Source: UBA2128 sp964534955
GTDB taxonomy: Bacteria; Fidelibacterota; Marinisomatia; Marinisomatales; UBA2128
Assembly: GCA_964534955.1 (NCBI GenBank)
Contig: CAZHRR010000090.1
Location: 1-10,103, forward strand
DNA length: 10,103 nt
Reading direction: 5' to 3'
Position 1 is the first letter of the stretch. Every line of letters begins with the position of its first letter. The notes below the pieces were generated by a model. That model saw only the letters and a list, made by a program, of their open reading frames with translations, was not told where the DNA came from and made no database searches. The position numbers and the translations under genes are program-made. Below, piece by piece: positions 1 to 6,996 of the stretch.

Positions 1-77
1 ATGATTACCATCCCCGAACAGAAATAAATGGAGATAATTGGGGTGGACATTTACTTCTGTTCGGGGATGGTAATCAT
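1..77. repeat. Perfect 23-bp inverted repeat with 31-nt spacer at the window edge
   Basis: Bases 1-23 are the exact reverse complement of bases 55-77, beginning with ATGATTACC and ending with GGTAATCAT. The right arm encodes a normal-looking part of SsnA (YDYHPRTE on the minus strand). The left arm replaces what should be the continuing SsnA C-terminus. Such a long perfect hairpin inside a coding region, with one arm flush with base 1, looks more like a fold-back or contig-end artefact than a biological element. Confidence 0.9.
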
Positions 78-1188
78 AAATAGCAAGATCTGCAGAATAT
101 CCTACTTCTAATTTCCCAATCTTTCGACCAAATAATCTTGTTGCGATTTCAGCGTTATTTTTGAAGAGAAGCTCTAGATAGTTCACATTTACAGCTTCAC
201 CCGGTAAGTGACTGCTTCGAATCAGCGTTCCTTCTTTGGCTTCTGCCGGCATATTCCCCTGCATACCGTCTGTTCCCAATCCTGCGCTAACAGACTTAAT
301 TAAGTCAGATGATGTCATTCCCACACGGTTGTTCGCATTGGAAGATGGATTGTGCACCAGCATCGCTCCGGTACTCTTTAGAATATCAACATCATACGGC
401 TGAAAATGCACACCGTGAATTACCAGACTGTTTTTGTTTAGCAATCCGAACGACTCAAGACGATGAAGCACAGAATGGTAACCTCTGGCAACCGCATCTT
501 CCTGATCGACTTTATCTTCAGCTGTGTGAATATGAATTCCACACCCTTCTTCCTGAGCAAGAGCTTCAGCGATAGTCTTCAGCGACTCATCCGACAGAGT
601 AAATGATGCATGTAAACCGATCAGCGGTCTTATATGAGCGCTATTTTGATAACTCTTATGAAATCCAAGGTTTTCTTTCAGACTTTTCTTGAAGATATCT
701 TCACCATTACGGTCGGACATTTCAAATGCACCGGAAATATTCATTCCGAATTGTTCAGCCGCGTTTGCCAACATTTGGAGTGAACCTTCGATAAAAGACG
801 GGCTGGAATGGTGATCTATTACTGTTGTAACACCATATTTGAGGTGGTCTAAAAGCCCAGCTTCAAAAGATGCCCGGGTACTGTTTTCATCCAATGCTCT
901 ATCCAGTATCCACCAGATTTGCTCTAATATTTCAGTGAAGTTCTTTGGATCCCCTATCGGAAACGGCATTCCCATAGCCAGGGAAGAATAGAGATGAGCA
1001 TGAGCATTGATCATTCCTGGTAGAACGGTCTTGCCATTTAAATCAATAGTTTTAGCTGAAGGATGATCCGCAGTTCCGTTTCCTACCTTCGAAATTAGAC
1101 TATCTTCAATGAGAATAAACCCATTATCTATACACTCCATTACACCGAAGGGATTGATGACACGGCAGTTTGTTAATAGTGTTTTCAA
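1..1188 (-). CDS. ssnA: SsnA-type amidohydrolase, 3'-truncated by the window edge
   Basis: Metal-dependent aminohydrolase of the amidohydrolase superfamily, closest in look to SsnA (related to guanine deaminase and chlorohydrolase/TrzN-type enzymes). The frame is open from a TTG at 1188 to base 1, giving 396 residues; SsnA proteins are about 440, so roughly 45 C-terminal residues are missing. Visible metal-site motifs are NAHAHLYSS (HxH, H63 and H65), GIHIHTAE (H219/H221), VIHGVH (H258) and LGTDG (D307). The TTG start gives MKTLLTNCRVINPFG, the usual N-terminal beta-strand of the family; the first ATG, at 1140, would remove it. There is no clear Shine-Dalgarno, and the start lies only 12 nt after the stop of the preceding small ORF, so translational coupling is possible. 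In other bacteria ssnA sits with selenium-dependent molybdenum hydroxylase genes, as here. The physiological substrate is unknown; a purine or related ring amine is my inference. The last residues overlap a suspicious inverted repeat and may not be genuine. Confidence 0.85.
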   Translation of the reverse strand, partial: MKTLLTNCRVINPFGVMECIDNGFILIEDSLISKVGNGTADHPSAKTIDLNGKTVLPGMINAHAHLYSSLAMGMPFPIGDPKNFTEILEQIWWILDRALDENSTRASFEAGLLDHLKYGVTTVIDHHSSPSFIEGSLQMLANAAEQFGMNISGAFEMSDRNGEDIFKKSLKENLGFHKSYQNSAHIRPLIGLHASFTLSDESLKTIAEALAQEEGCGIHIHTAEDKVDQEDAVARGYHSVLHRLESFGLLNKNSLVIHGVHFQPYDVDILKSTGAMLVHNPSSNANNRVGMTSSDLIKSVSAGLGTDGMQGNMPAEAKEGTLIRSSHLPGEAVNVNYLELLFKNNAEIATRLFGRKIGKLEVGYSADLAIYDYHPRTEVNVHPNYLHLFLFGDGNH

Positions 1189-1200
1189 TATTTTTTCAAG

Positions 1201-1392
1201 TTAATTCTGAAGTTTAAACAACAGATCCGAAATATGGATAGCGGTAATTTTTATGGCTTTTTCTCTTTTATCATGTTCCTTGCTAATTACACAAGCCCTG
1301 TTTAATTCGCAAGGATTAAAGGCAAAAATAAATACTATCAGATTATTGTAGTTATCTGACAAAACACGAGATGTAAAACAGGCAGTTCTCAC
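1201..1392 (-). CDS. Unrecognised 63-aa small ORF between hydroxylase and ssnA
   Basis: I do not recognise this protein. It starts with GTG at 1392, and its start overlaps the TGA stop of the hydroxylase gene as GTGA. Its stop falls 12 nt before the ssnA start, so it fills the gap between the two genes. The 63 residues include three cysteines, two of them in NPCELNRAC (Cx5C), a hydrophobic stretch LIVFIFAF in the first third, and a charged lysine/glutamate-rich second half (SKEHDKREKAIK) ending in an amphipathic-looking tail. It does not carry the CxxxxCGxC pattern of a 2Fe-2S ferredoxin subunit. There is no clear Shine-Dalgarno, so expression would rely on coupling to the upstream gene. The packing favours a real gene, but a chance open frame in a 190-nt gap cannot be excluded. 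Confidence 0.4.
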   Translation of the reverse strand: MRTACFTSRVLSDNYNNLIVFIFAFNPCELNRACVISKEHDKREKAIKITAIHISDLLFKLQN

Positions 1393-3665
1393 TTTTTTCT
1401 ATTGATTGCGTTCATAACTCGTTCAGGGGTTAGAGGTATTTCATTCATTTGTACACCGATAGCATTACTTACAGCATTAGCTATTGCGGCGCCTGTAGGA
1501 ATAATTGCCGGTTCACCGATTCCCTTTGCTCCCCAGGGGCCTTCCGGTTCAGGATCTTCGATAATGACCGTTTCAACATCAGCTGCATCCTTAGCAGTCG
1601 GCAGCAGATATGTAGAAAGATTCGATGTTTCCACTACACCGTCAGATATTACAAAATCTTCAGTAGTTGCCCAACCGATCCCCTGAGCCGTACCCCCTTC
1701 TACTTGACCCTCTAAACCGGCAGGATTGATGGCTCTGCCTACATCGTGAGCCGCCCAAATCTTATCTACATGAACCTGTCCTGTAAGTTTGTTTACCTGG
1801 ACTTTGGCAATATGTGTGGCATAAGAGTAGGTAAAGTAAGCTTCTCCTATTCCAATATCTGCGTCGTAATCAAGCTCACGAACGTGCCACCATCCCAGTT
1901 CCTCAGTTGTTCGATTTGAAGTATAAAGGTATTGTGCCAACTCCTCGAAAGAAACATCTATTTCACTGGACATATCTAGAACTCTATCATCGGAGATCTC
2001 CACCCTATCTGATTTGCATTCCAACAGTTCCGCAGAGGCTTCCTTCAAAACTGGAATTAACTTTTCTGCAGCATCTCGAATGGCGTTTCCTGTCATAACC
2101 ACGTTGCGGCTTGCTACAGATGGACCGCTATCCGGCATTCTTTCTGTCGTAGTGGGAAGAACAAAGATTCGTTCAGGCGATATTCCTAACGCGTCTGCTG
2201 TCATCTGTTGGACAACCGTAAGAGCCCCCTGCCCCATTTCCACCAATCCAAAAGAGACCGCAACTGATCCAGTCCTGAGTATCTGGATTCTGGCAGCAGC
2301 ACCGTCCATATGCCAGCCGGCAGCTCCAAGACAATTACCGTAATGGATGGTACTCATTCCTAAACCATGTAAGTATCGGTCGTCTACTGGAGGACTGAAT
2401 GATGACCATTCTGAGGACTCAGCAGCTTTTATTATGGTTTCTTCTGCTCCCACACTTACAGTGAGCTTTTGATCTGTAGTTGTTGTATCCCCGGGTTTTA
2501 TTATGTTCTTCAGCCTCAGTTCCATGGGGTCCATACCTAATTCTTCAGCAATAATGTCCATCATCCGTTCATGTCCGAATGCAGCTTGGGGAGACCCAAA
2601 TCCACGGAAAGCACCATTCGGCGGAAGATTGGTGTAATATGAATAGGAATCTACTTTCACGTTCGGAACGATATATGGACCCATGGCCTGGGCTGCTGAC
2701 CGGTAAGAAACGACAGATGACAAAGTAGCGTAAGCACCTGCATTTTCTTCCAATAGTATTTCAGCTGCTAACAGTTTACCATCCTTTGAAACACCTACTT
2801 TGTACATCATTTGGAATGGATGCCTTTTGCTGCTCAACTGGATATCTTCTCTCCGATGATATACCATTTTAATAGGACGGTCAAGTTTTACTGCAGCCAC
2901 AGCAGTTCTTGCAGCAAGCTCAGATGGAATATCCTCCTTTCCACCAAATGCCCCGCCGGTTGGAGTCTGTTCAACAACCACATCAGAAAGTTCCAGCGCC
3001 AGCGCCTTTGCCACGGCTTTTTGGATATAGAACGGACATTGCAAAGAAGCAATTACTGTGACTCCACCCTTCTGCCGAGGGATAACAATACATCCCTGTG
3101 GTTCCAGATAATAGTGCTCTTGCAAAGGTGTTTTGAATTCAGCCTTTATGATGCGATCTGAGGACTTGAAACCTTCATTTACATTTCCTTTTCGTACTCT
3201 ATGCTTGCAAGCAATCATGGATTCGTGTACAAAATCAGACTTAGCTTCACGGCTTGCGTCAATGGATAGATAGGGAGTGTAAGTTTCATATTGGATTTCA
3301 ACTAATTTAGCGGATTTATGAGCTGATTCATCTGTCCCAGAAATTACCAAACCGACAGTGTCACCTATGTATCGAACCGTTTTGTCTGCAAAGAGAGGCT
3401 GATCCTGGATGATAACACCCACTTGATTTTCTCCGGGAATATCCTTGGCAGAGATAAAGGCACTAAACCCATCTACTTTTTCAGCAAGGGAAGTATCGAT
3501 AGATATTATTTTTCCAAAAGGAATGGAAGAAAAAACCGGTGCGGCATACAGCATATTATCAACAGAGATATCTGTGAGAAAACGAGTTTCACCTGTTACT
3601 TTCTCTCTTGCGTCAGGACGCAGATGAGATTTCCCTATATACTCTAATGTTTGGGCTTCTTCCAT
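1389..3665 (-). CDS. Xanthine dehydrogenase-family molybdopterin-binding (large) subunit
   Basis: Catalytic Mo subunit of a xanthine oxidase-family hydroxylase, 758 aa, a normal length for a stand-alone subunit. The N-terminal a/b-hammerhead domain spans about residues 15-130 (RPDAREKVTGETRF), and the two molybdopterin-binding domains follow. Visible active-site elements are LQEHYYLEPQ (Q182, the Mo-site glutamine loop), GGAFGGKED (237-245, E244 at the position of the substrate-binding Glu), GAFRGFGSPQ (R354), EMGQG (476-480), DSGPSVASR (512-520) and KGIGEPA with the catalytic glutamate E718. The Arg and Glu pair fits purine-type enzymes. No 2Fe-2S domain is fused at the N-terminus, unlike E. 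coli XdhD, and no FeS or FAD subunit gene is visible. The gene starts 4 nt after the ade stop and overlaps the next ORF by 4 nt, so it is in one operon. Nearby yqeB and yqeC suggest a selenium-dependent enzyme. Oxidation of hypoxanthine or xanthine is the likely role, but the family also includes nicotinate and other hydroxylases. Confidence 0.93.
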   Translation of the reverse strand: MEEAQTLEYIGKSHLRPDAREKVTGETRFLTDISVDNMLYAAPVFSSIPFGKIISIDTSLAEKVDGFSAFISAKDIPGENQVGVIIQDQPLFADKTVRYIGDTVGLVISGTDESAHKSAKLVEIQYETYTPYLSIDASREAKSDFVHESMIACKHRVRKGNVNEGFKSSDRIIKAEFKTPLQEHYYLEPQGCIVIPRQKGGVTVIASLQCPFYIQKAVAKALALELSDVVVEQTPTGGAFGGKEDIPSELAARTAVAAVKLDRPIKMVYHRREDIQLSSKRHPFQMMYKVGVSKDGKLLAAEILLEENAGAYATLSSVVSYRSAAQAMGPYIVPNVKVDSYSYYTNLPPNGAFRGFGSPQAAFGHERMMDIIAEELGMDPMELRLKNIIKPGDTTTTDQKLTVSVGAEETIIKAAESSEWSSFSPPVDDRYLHGLGMSTIHYGNCLGAAGWHMDGAAARIQILRTGSVAVSFGLVEMGQGALTVVQQMTADALGISPERIFVLPTTTERMPDSGPSVASRNVVMTGNAIRDAAEKLIPVLKEASAELLECKSDRVEISDDRVLDMSSEIDVSFEELAQYLYTSNRTTEELGWWHVRELDYDADIGIGEAYFTYSYATHIAKVQVNKLTGQVHVDKIWAAHDVGRAINPAGLEGQVEGGTAQGIGWATTEDFVISDGVVETSNLSTYLLPTAKDAADVETVIIEDPEPEGPWGAKGIGEPAIIPTGAAIANAVSNAIGVQMNEIPLTPERVMNAINRKK

Positions 3666-3669
3666 TTAA

Positions 3670-5298
3670 TTAAACCGGTGTAAAATTATCCACTAATTGA
3701 AAGGCGTTTCCGTCAAATAAGCCTTTATCGCTTAATTTTAGTTCGGGAATGACCAACAAAGCCATAAAAGACAATGTCATAAACGGTGCTTTCAGGGCTG
3801 AACCCATCTTCTTCGCCAACTCATCTAAAGCAGCATATTTTTCTGCAACCTGATATCCGTCCACATCTGTCATAATTCCTGCTACAGGTAATGGTAAAAT
3901 CTCTACTTGAGCACCATCAACGATACTGATTCCACCTCGGTTATCTATGATGAGATTCACAGCTTTGGCCAAGTCTTCGTCAGATGTTCCTACAGCAACA
4001 ATGTTGTGAGAATCATGTGCAACTGAAGAAGCGATAGCTCCTGACTGCAGCCCGAAATTCCTGATAAACGCCACTGCCGGATCTGAATCTATATAGCGAT
4101 TTACAACGGATATCTTCAGGATATCACGATCTACATCAGCTTCAACGAAACCGTTCTTTATCTTGGGCTCAATAAAGGAAGATCCAGTTATCACCTGTCC
4201 ATCAAAAACATCTATTACCCGCAACTTACCCTCTTGCACTGGAACTGTAAAATCCTGGTTATTTTGCAGTTCGGTCTCAAATTGATTTATTGGCATAACA
4301 TTCTGAGTTGCAATCAATGGCTTACCATTTTCAGCTGTCTTCTCCCCATTCACATAAGTAGCGAGAACATTGACTTCACCTAGATTATCCACGACGATGA
4401 AATCTGCGGAATCACCTTTCTGCAATAAACCCACATCCAAGCCATAATGAGTTACTGGGTTTACACAAGCAGCTTGCAGTATTTTGAACACATCATAGCC
4501 TTCAGCGATCGCTCTACGCACCATTAGATTTATATGACCTTCAACAAGGTTATCAGGGTGTAGATCGTCACTGCAAAACATAATTTGGTCTGCATGATCA
4601 TCAATAAGCGGCATGAGTGCTTCTAAATCACGTGCGGCTGATCCTTCACGAATCTGGATAACCATACCATATTCAATCTTTTCCAGCGCCTCTTCCAAAC
4701 TCACACATTCATGATCAGTGGTAATACCAGAGCTCGCGTACTTTTTTGCCTCCTCCCCACGAAGTCCAGGGGCGTGTCCATCTACTTTTTTACCGTATTG
4801 GTTAGCCAGCTGTATTTTGGAAAGTTCAAAAGGATCATCATTCAACACACCTGGGAAGTTCATCATTTCAGACAAAAACAGGATATCGTCATTTTCTAGC
4901 AGAATCTCCAGTTCGTTTAATTCAAAGGCAGCGCCAGCAGTTTCGAATGATGTTGCCGGTACACAGGAAGGGGCTCCAAAATAGAACTTAAATGGAACCT
5001 TTCCCGCGTTGTTCATCATGAACTCCACTCCTTTAACACCCATGACATTTGCTATCTCATGTGGATCGGAAACGGTAGCGACCGTTCCGTGTACGGAAGC
5101 CAGCCGGGCGAACTCAGAGGGAACAAGCATTGAACTTTCAATGTGAATATGTCCATCTATGAAACCGGAAAGAATAAATTGATCTTCTGCACTATCTGCT
5201 TCGATGATAGATTGAACAATACCATTGTGCACTGAAACAATTCCTGGGAATATTCGCCGTTTCAGAATATCAACTATTTGTCCAGAAATCTGTATCAC
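3670..5298 (-). CDS. ade: Adenine deaminase
   Basis: Hydrolytic deamination of adenine to hypoxanthine and ammonia (EC 3.5.4.2), cytoplasmic, in purine salvage or degradation. Amidohydrolase-superfamily features, numbered from a longer TTG start at 5310 (subtract 4 for the start chosen here), are GFIDGHIHIESS (49-60, the HxH pair H54/H56), SDPHEIANV (81-89), SEMMNFPGV with the metal-bridging glutamate E148, DGHAPG (H179), TTDHE (H200) and CSDDLHP (D248). The adenine-deaminase-specific C-terminal domain follows, with SSVAHDSHNIVAVG (428-441). I chose the GTG at 5298 because GAGG lies 6 nt upstream; TTG at 5310 has no ribosome binding site and adds only four residues. The protein is 542 aa, close to full length for the family. 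It is first in the minus-strand operon, immediately before the Mo hydroxylase, which could use its product hypoxanthine. Confidence 0.94.
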   Translation of the reverse strand: MIQISGQIVDILKRRIFPGIVSVHNGIVQSIIEADSAEDQFILSGFIDGHIHIESSMLVPSEFARLASVHGTVATVSDPHEIANVMGVKGVEFMMNNAGKVPFKFYFGAPSCVPATSFETAGAAFELNELEILLENDDILFLSEMMNFPGVLNDDPFELSKIQLANQYGKKVDGHAPGLRGEEAKKYASSGITTDHECVSLEEALEKIEYGMVIQIREGSAARDLEALMPLIDDHADQIMFCSDDLHPDNLVEGHINLMVRRAIAEGYDVFKILQAACVNPVTHYGLDVGLLQKGDSADFIVVDNLGEVNVLATYVNGEKTAENGKPLIATQNVMPINQFETELQNNQDFTVPVQEGKLRVIDVFDGQVITGSSFIEPKIKNGFVEADVDRDILKISVVNRYIDSDPAVAFIRNFGLQSGAIASSVAHDSHNIVAVGTSDEDLAKAVNLIIDNRGGISIVDGAQVEILPLPVAGIMTDVDGYQVAEKYAALDELAKKMGSALKAPFMTLSFMALLVIPELKLSDKGLFDGNAFQLVDNFTPV

Positions 5299-5307
5299 TT
5301 TTATCCT
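5299..5307 (-). promoter_or_regulatory. Ribosome binding site deciding the ade start
   Basis: Read on the minus strand the sequence is TTGAGGATAAAAGTG. GAGG followed by a 6-nt spacer points to the GTG at 5298 as the start. The TTG that opens the longer frame sits inside this motif and has no upstream purine-rich site of its own. Confidence 0.55.
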
Positions 5308-5310
5308 CAA

Positions 5311-5488
5311 TTAGATTTATCAGAATTTATGTAATAAAATGGATTCCTGAGACTTTTTGCCCAAAAAAGTAAATGTCTGGTAATAGCTCTATTTTTTACT
5401 TTTCTGAATGGATAGATAGATTGTAATATCAGAGAAGAAATCACTATCAATCATCTATTACAGCACAAAAAGAGAAAAGAAACCTTCT
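5311..5488. promoter_or_regulatory. Divergent intergenic region with promoters for both operons
   Basis: This 178-bp AT-rich region separates the minus-strand ade operon from the plus-strand DUF5020 gene and must contain the start signals of at least the ade operon. A 9-bp inverted repeat, AAAAGTAAA at 5365-5373 and TTTACTTTT at 5395-5403, is separated by 21 nt and could be an operator. On the plus strand, TGTAATAT at 5422-5429 resembles an extended -10 element, but I see no good -35. No clear Bacteroidota-type -33/-7 promoter or purine riboswitch is visible. Placement of exact promoters is not supported. Confidence 0.4.
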
Positions 5489-6163
5489 ATGAAAAAAATC
5501 TTAATTTTCACTTTCTTTACTATGGGGTCTAATATGTTTGCGCAGAATTTTCAGGTTCATTATGAATTGCATGAAGATAGAAAGTATTTTACCGGGACAC
5601 TGGAAATGTTCAAAACAGATGATTTGGGTTCCATTTTTTGGTTTGTGGACATTGAATACAATGATAGAATAGAAGAAAAAAGTGCTTCTCTAGCCTATTG
5701 GGAAATAGCACGAATGTTCAATATACCTGCGATAGAGGACTTAACTGTTGGACTGCAATATAATGACGGCTTGGATACTTCCGGTGGTCTGGGAAATATA
5801 TGGTTGGTCGGTGTTGAATATCCGATTGATTTAAAATTTATAACGCTGGTTACCAGTATCTGGTATCGTGATGCTGAGTTTCAAGACCCCAATCTCCAAG
5901 CTACTGTTGTATGGTTCAAGCCTCTTATGGGTTCCAAGATGATGTTTACAGGTTATTTCGATTTATGGGGTCAGAGAAATTTCGATTTTGATGCTCAAGA
6001 AATTGACCTTCAGTGGGTATTGTTAACTGAGCCTCAACTCTGGTATAGTTTATCAAAGAAAATATCTATAGGTGGTGAACTAGAAATAAGTAAGAATTTC
6101 ATATTTGGTGCTGGAGATAAATTAAAAATCTTTCCTACTCTTGGAGTGAAATGGGATTTTTAG
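5489..6163 (+). CDS. DUF5020 / Tsx-like outer-membrane beta-barrel, putative purine or nucleoside channel
   Basis: 224-aa protein with a signal peptide: MKK, then a hydrophobic stretch to about residue 14, with likely cleavage after FA at residues 17-18. The mature part alternates aromatic and polar residues in short beta-strands and ends in FPTLGVKWDF, whose terminal phenylalanine is the typical beta-barrel assembly signal of outer-membrane proteins. The pattern LEMFKTDDLGSIFWFVDIEY (39-58) followed by ASLAYWEIARMF (66-77) resembles the DUF5020 family, which is related to the nucleoside channel Tsx. The size fits a barrel of about 10-12 strands. It sits between the ade/hydroxylase operon and the cofactor-maturation genes, so uptake of purine bases or nucleosides is a reasonable inference. 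No transport substrate can be read from the sequence. The start is the first ATG of the frame; the upstream site is only weakly purine-rich (AAAAGAGAAAAGAAA). Confidence 0.75.
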   Translation: MKKILIFTFFTMGSNMFAQNFQVHYELHEDRKYFTGTLEMFKTDDLGSIFWFVDIEYNDRIEEKSASLAYWEIARMFNIPAIEDLTVGLQYNDGLDTSGGLGNIWLVGVEYPIDLKFITLVTSIWYRDAEFQDPNLQATVVWFKPLMGSKMMFTGYFDLWGQRNFDFDAQEIDLQWVLLTEPQLWYSLSKKISIGGELEISKNFIFGAGDKLKIFPTLGVKWDF

Positions 6164-6263
6164 ACAGCGGATAATTAAGCATTGACAATAATAAAGACTG
6201 AAATCTAAGACTTCTCTTTTTGCTTGATGTATACTGAATTAATTTCTACCCAAGCTGCTACCC

Positions 6264-6995
6264 ATGTTATTCTCAAACATATTCCACGATGTGGTACCTT
6301 TATCCAAAGGAGCTTGTGTAGCTTTTCTGGGTGGTGGAGGTAAGTCTTCACTTGTTTTTAAGTTGGGAAAGGAGTTGTCATTACATTTTGACAAAGTACT
6401 GTTAACTTCTATTACAAAAGCAGGACCTGAAAAGAGTATTCCACTTCACTTAATAGATTCTAACGAGAATTTTGATTTAGAGTCTAAATTCAAAGCTCAG
6501 AATCCATTCTATTTACTACAAGAGAAAATACGAACGGATAAATATCAGGGTTTTACTGTTGAACAGCTAAAAACGTTTCATCAATCTGCCGATATTACCC
6601 TGGTTGAGGCAGACGGCTCACGAAACCTCCCTCTTAAGGCACATACTGACTATGATCCTGTTGTTCCGGTTTTTTCTACTCATGTGGTCATATTGATAGG
6701 TGCTGATGCAATTAACACGAGGATTCAAGACGGAAAGGTTCACCGGCCTGAACTGTTCTGTGAAAAGTGGAAACTGACTCCTGAGGATATTCTCACACCA
6801 GATATAATCGCAAAAGTTGTCACCCATTCCGATGGTTATCTGTCTAAAATACACGCATCAATTCCAATAATCTATTTCATTAACAAAGTCAGTTCAAATA
6901 ATGATGAAGCACAGGCACTGGCAGCAGCAATCAAGGATCGTTCTTCACATTCAGTTTTCTATGGAAGTATCAGGGAATCATGGTTTAAAGAATAA
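6264..6995 (+). CDS. yqeC: YqeC, selenium-dependent molybdenum hydroxylase accessory P-loop protein
   Basis: 243-aa predicted nucleotide-binding protein of the YqeC family, found almost only with selenium-dependent molybdenum hydroxylases. The Walker A-like loop is FLGGGGKSSL at 21-30. Other family blocks are VEADGSRNLPLKAH (114-127, a Walker B-like acidic site), KVHRPELF (158-165) and YFINKVS (204-210), an NKxD-like position lacking the aspartate, as expected for this family. The biochemical step is not established; a role in selenium insertion or cofactor handling is inferred from co-occurrence. It starts 100 nt after the DUF5020 gene with no Shine-Dalgarno, and ends one nucleotide before the yqeB ATG, so the two are surely cotranscribed. 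Length is typical of the family. Confidence 0.88.
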   Translation: MLFSNIFHDVVPLSKGACVAFLGGGGKSSLVFKLGKELSLHFDKVLLTSITKAGPEKSIPLHLIDSNENFDLESKFKAQNPFYLLQEKIRTDKYQGFTVEQLKTFHQSADITLVEADGSRNLPLKAHTDYDPVVPVFSTHVVILIGADAINTRIQDGKVHRPELFCEKWKLTPEDILTPDIIAKVVTHSDGYLSKIHASIPIIYFINKVSSNNDEAQALAAAIKDRSSHSVFYGSIRESWFKE

Positions 6996-6996
6996 T

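Noticed and set aside
309..575. 88-aa plus-strand open frame opposite ssnA
   Set aside because: It is antisense to well-conserved SsnA metal-site sequence, with no family similarity or ribosome binding site.
2014..2343. 109-aa plus-strand open frame, the longest of several opposite the Mo subunit gene
   Set aside because: It is a shadow frame of a clearly conserved gene on the other strand and its translation has no recognisable motif.
1389..3665. Selenocysteine or SECIS signal in the hydroxylase
   Set aside because: The frame has no internal TGA, and selenium in this enzyme class is a labile cofactor ligand, not selenocysteine.
6182..6235. TTGACA at 6182 and TATACT at 6230 as a sigma-70 promoter for yqeC
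   Set aside because: The elements are 42 nt apart, far from the 16-18 nt needed, and neither has a matching partner at the right distance.
6901..6996. Upstream in-frame ATG extending YqeB by 32 residues
   Set aside because: The extension overlaps the end of yqeC in another frame, is rich in His/Gln/Met without family similarity, and the ATG at 6997 directly follows the yqeC stop.
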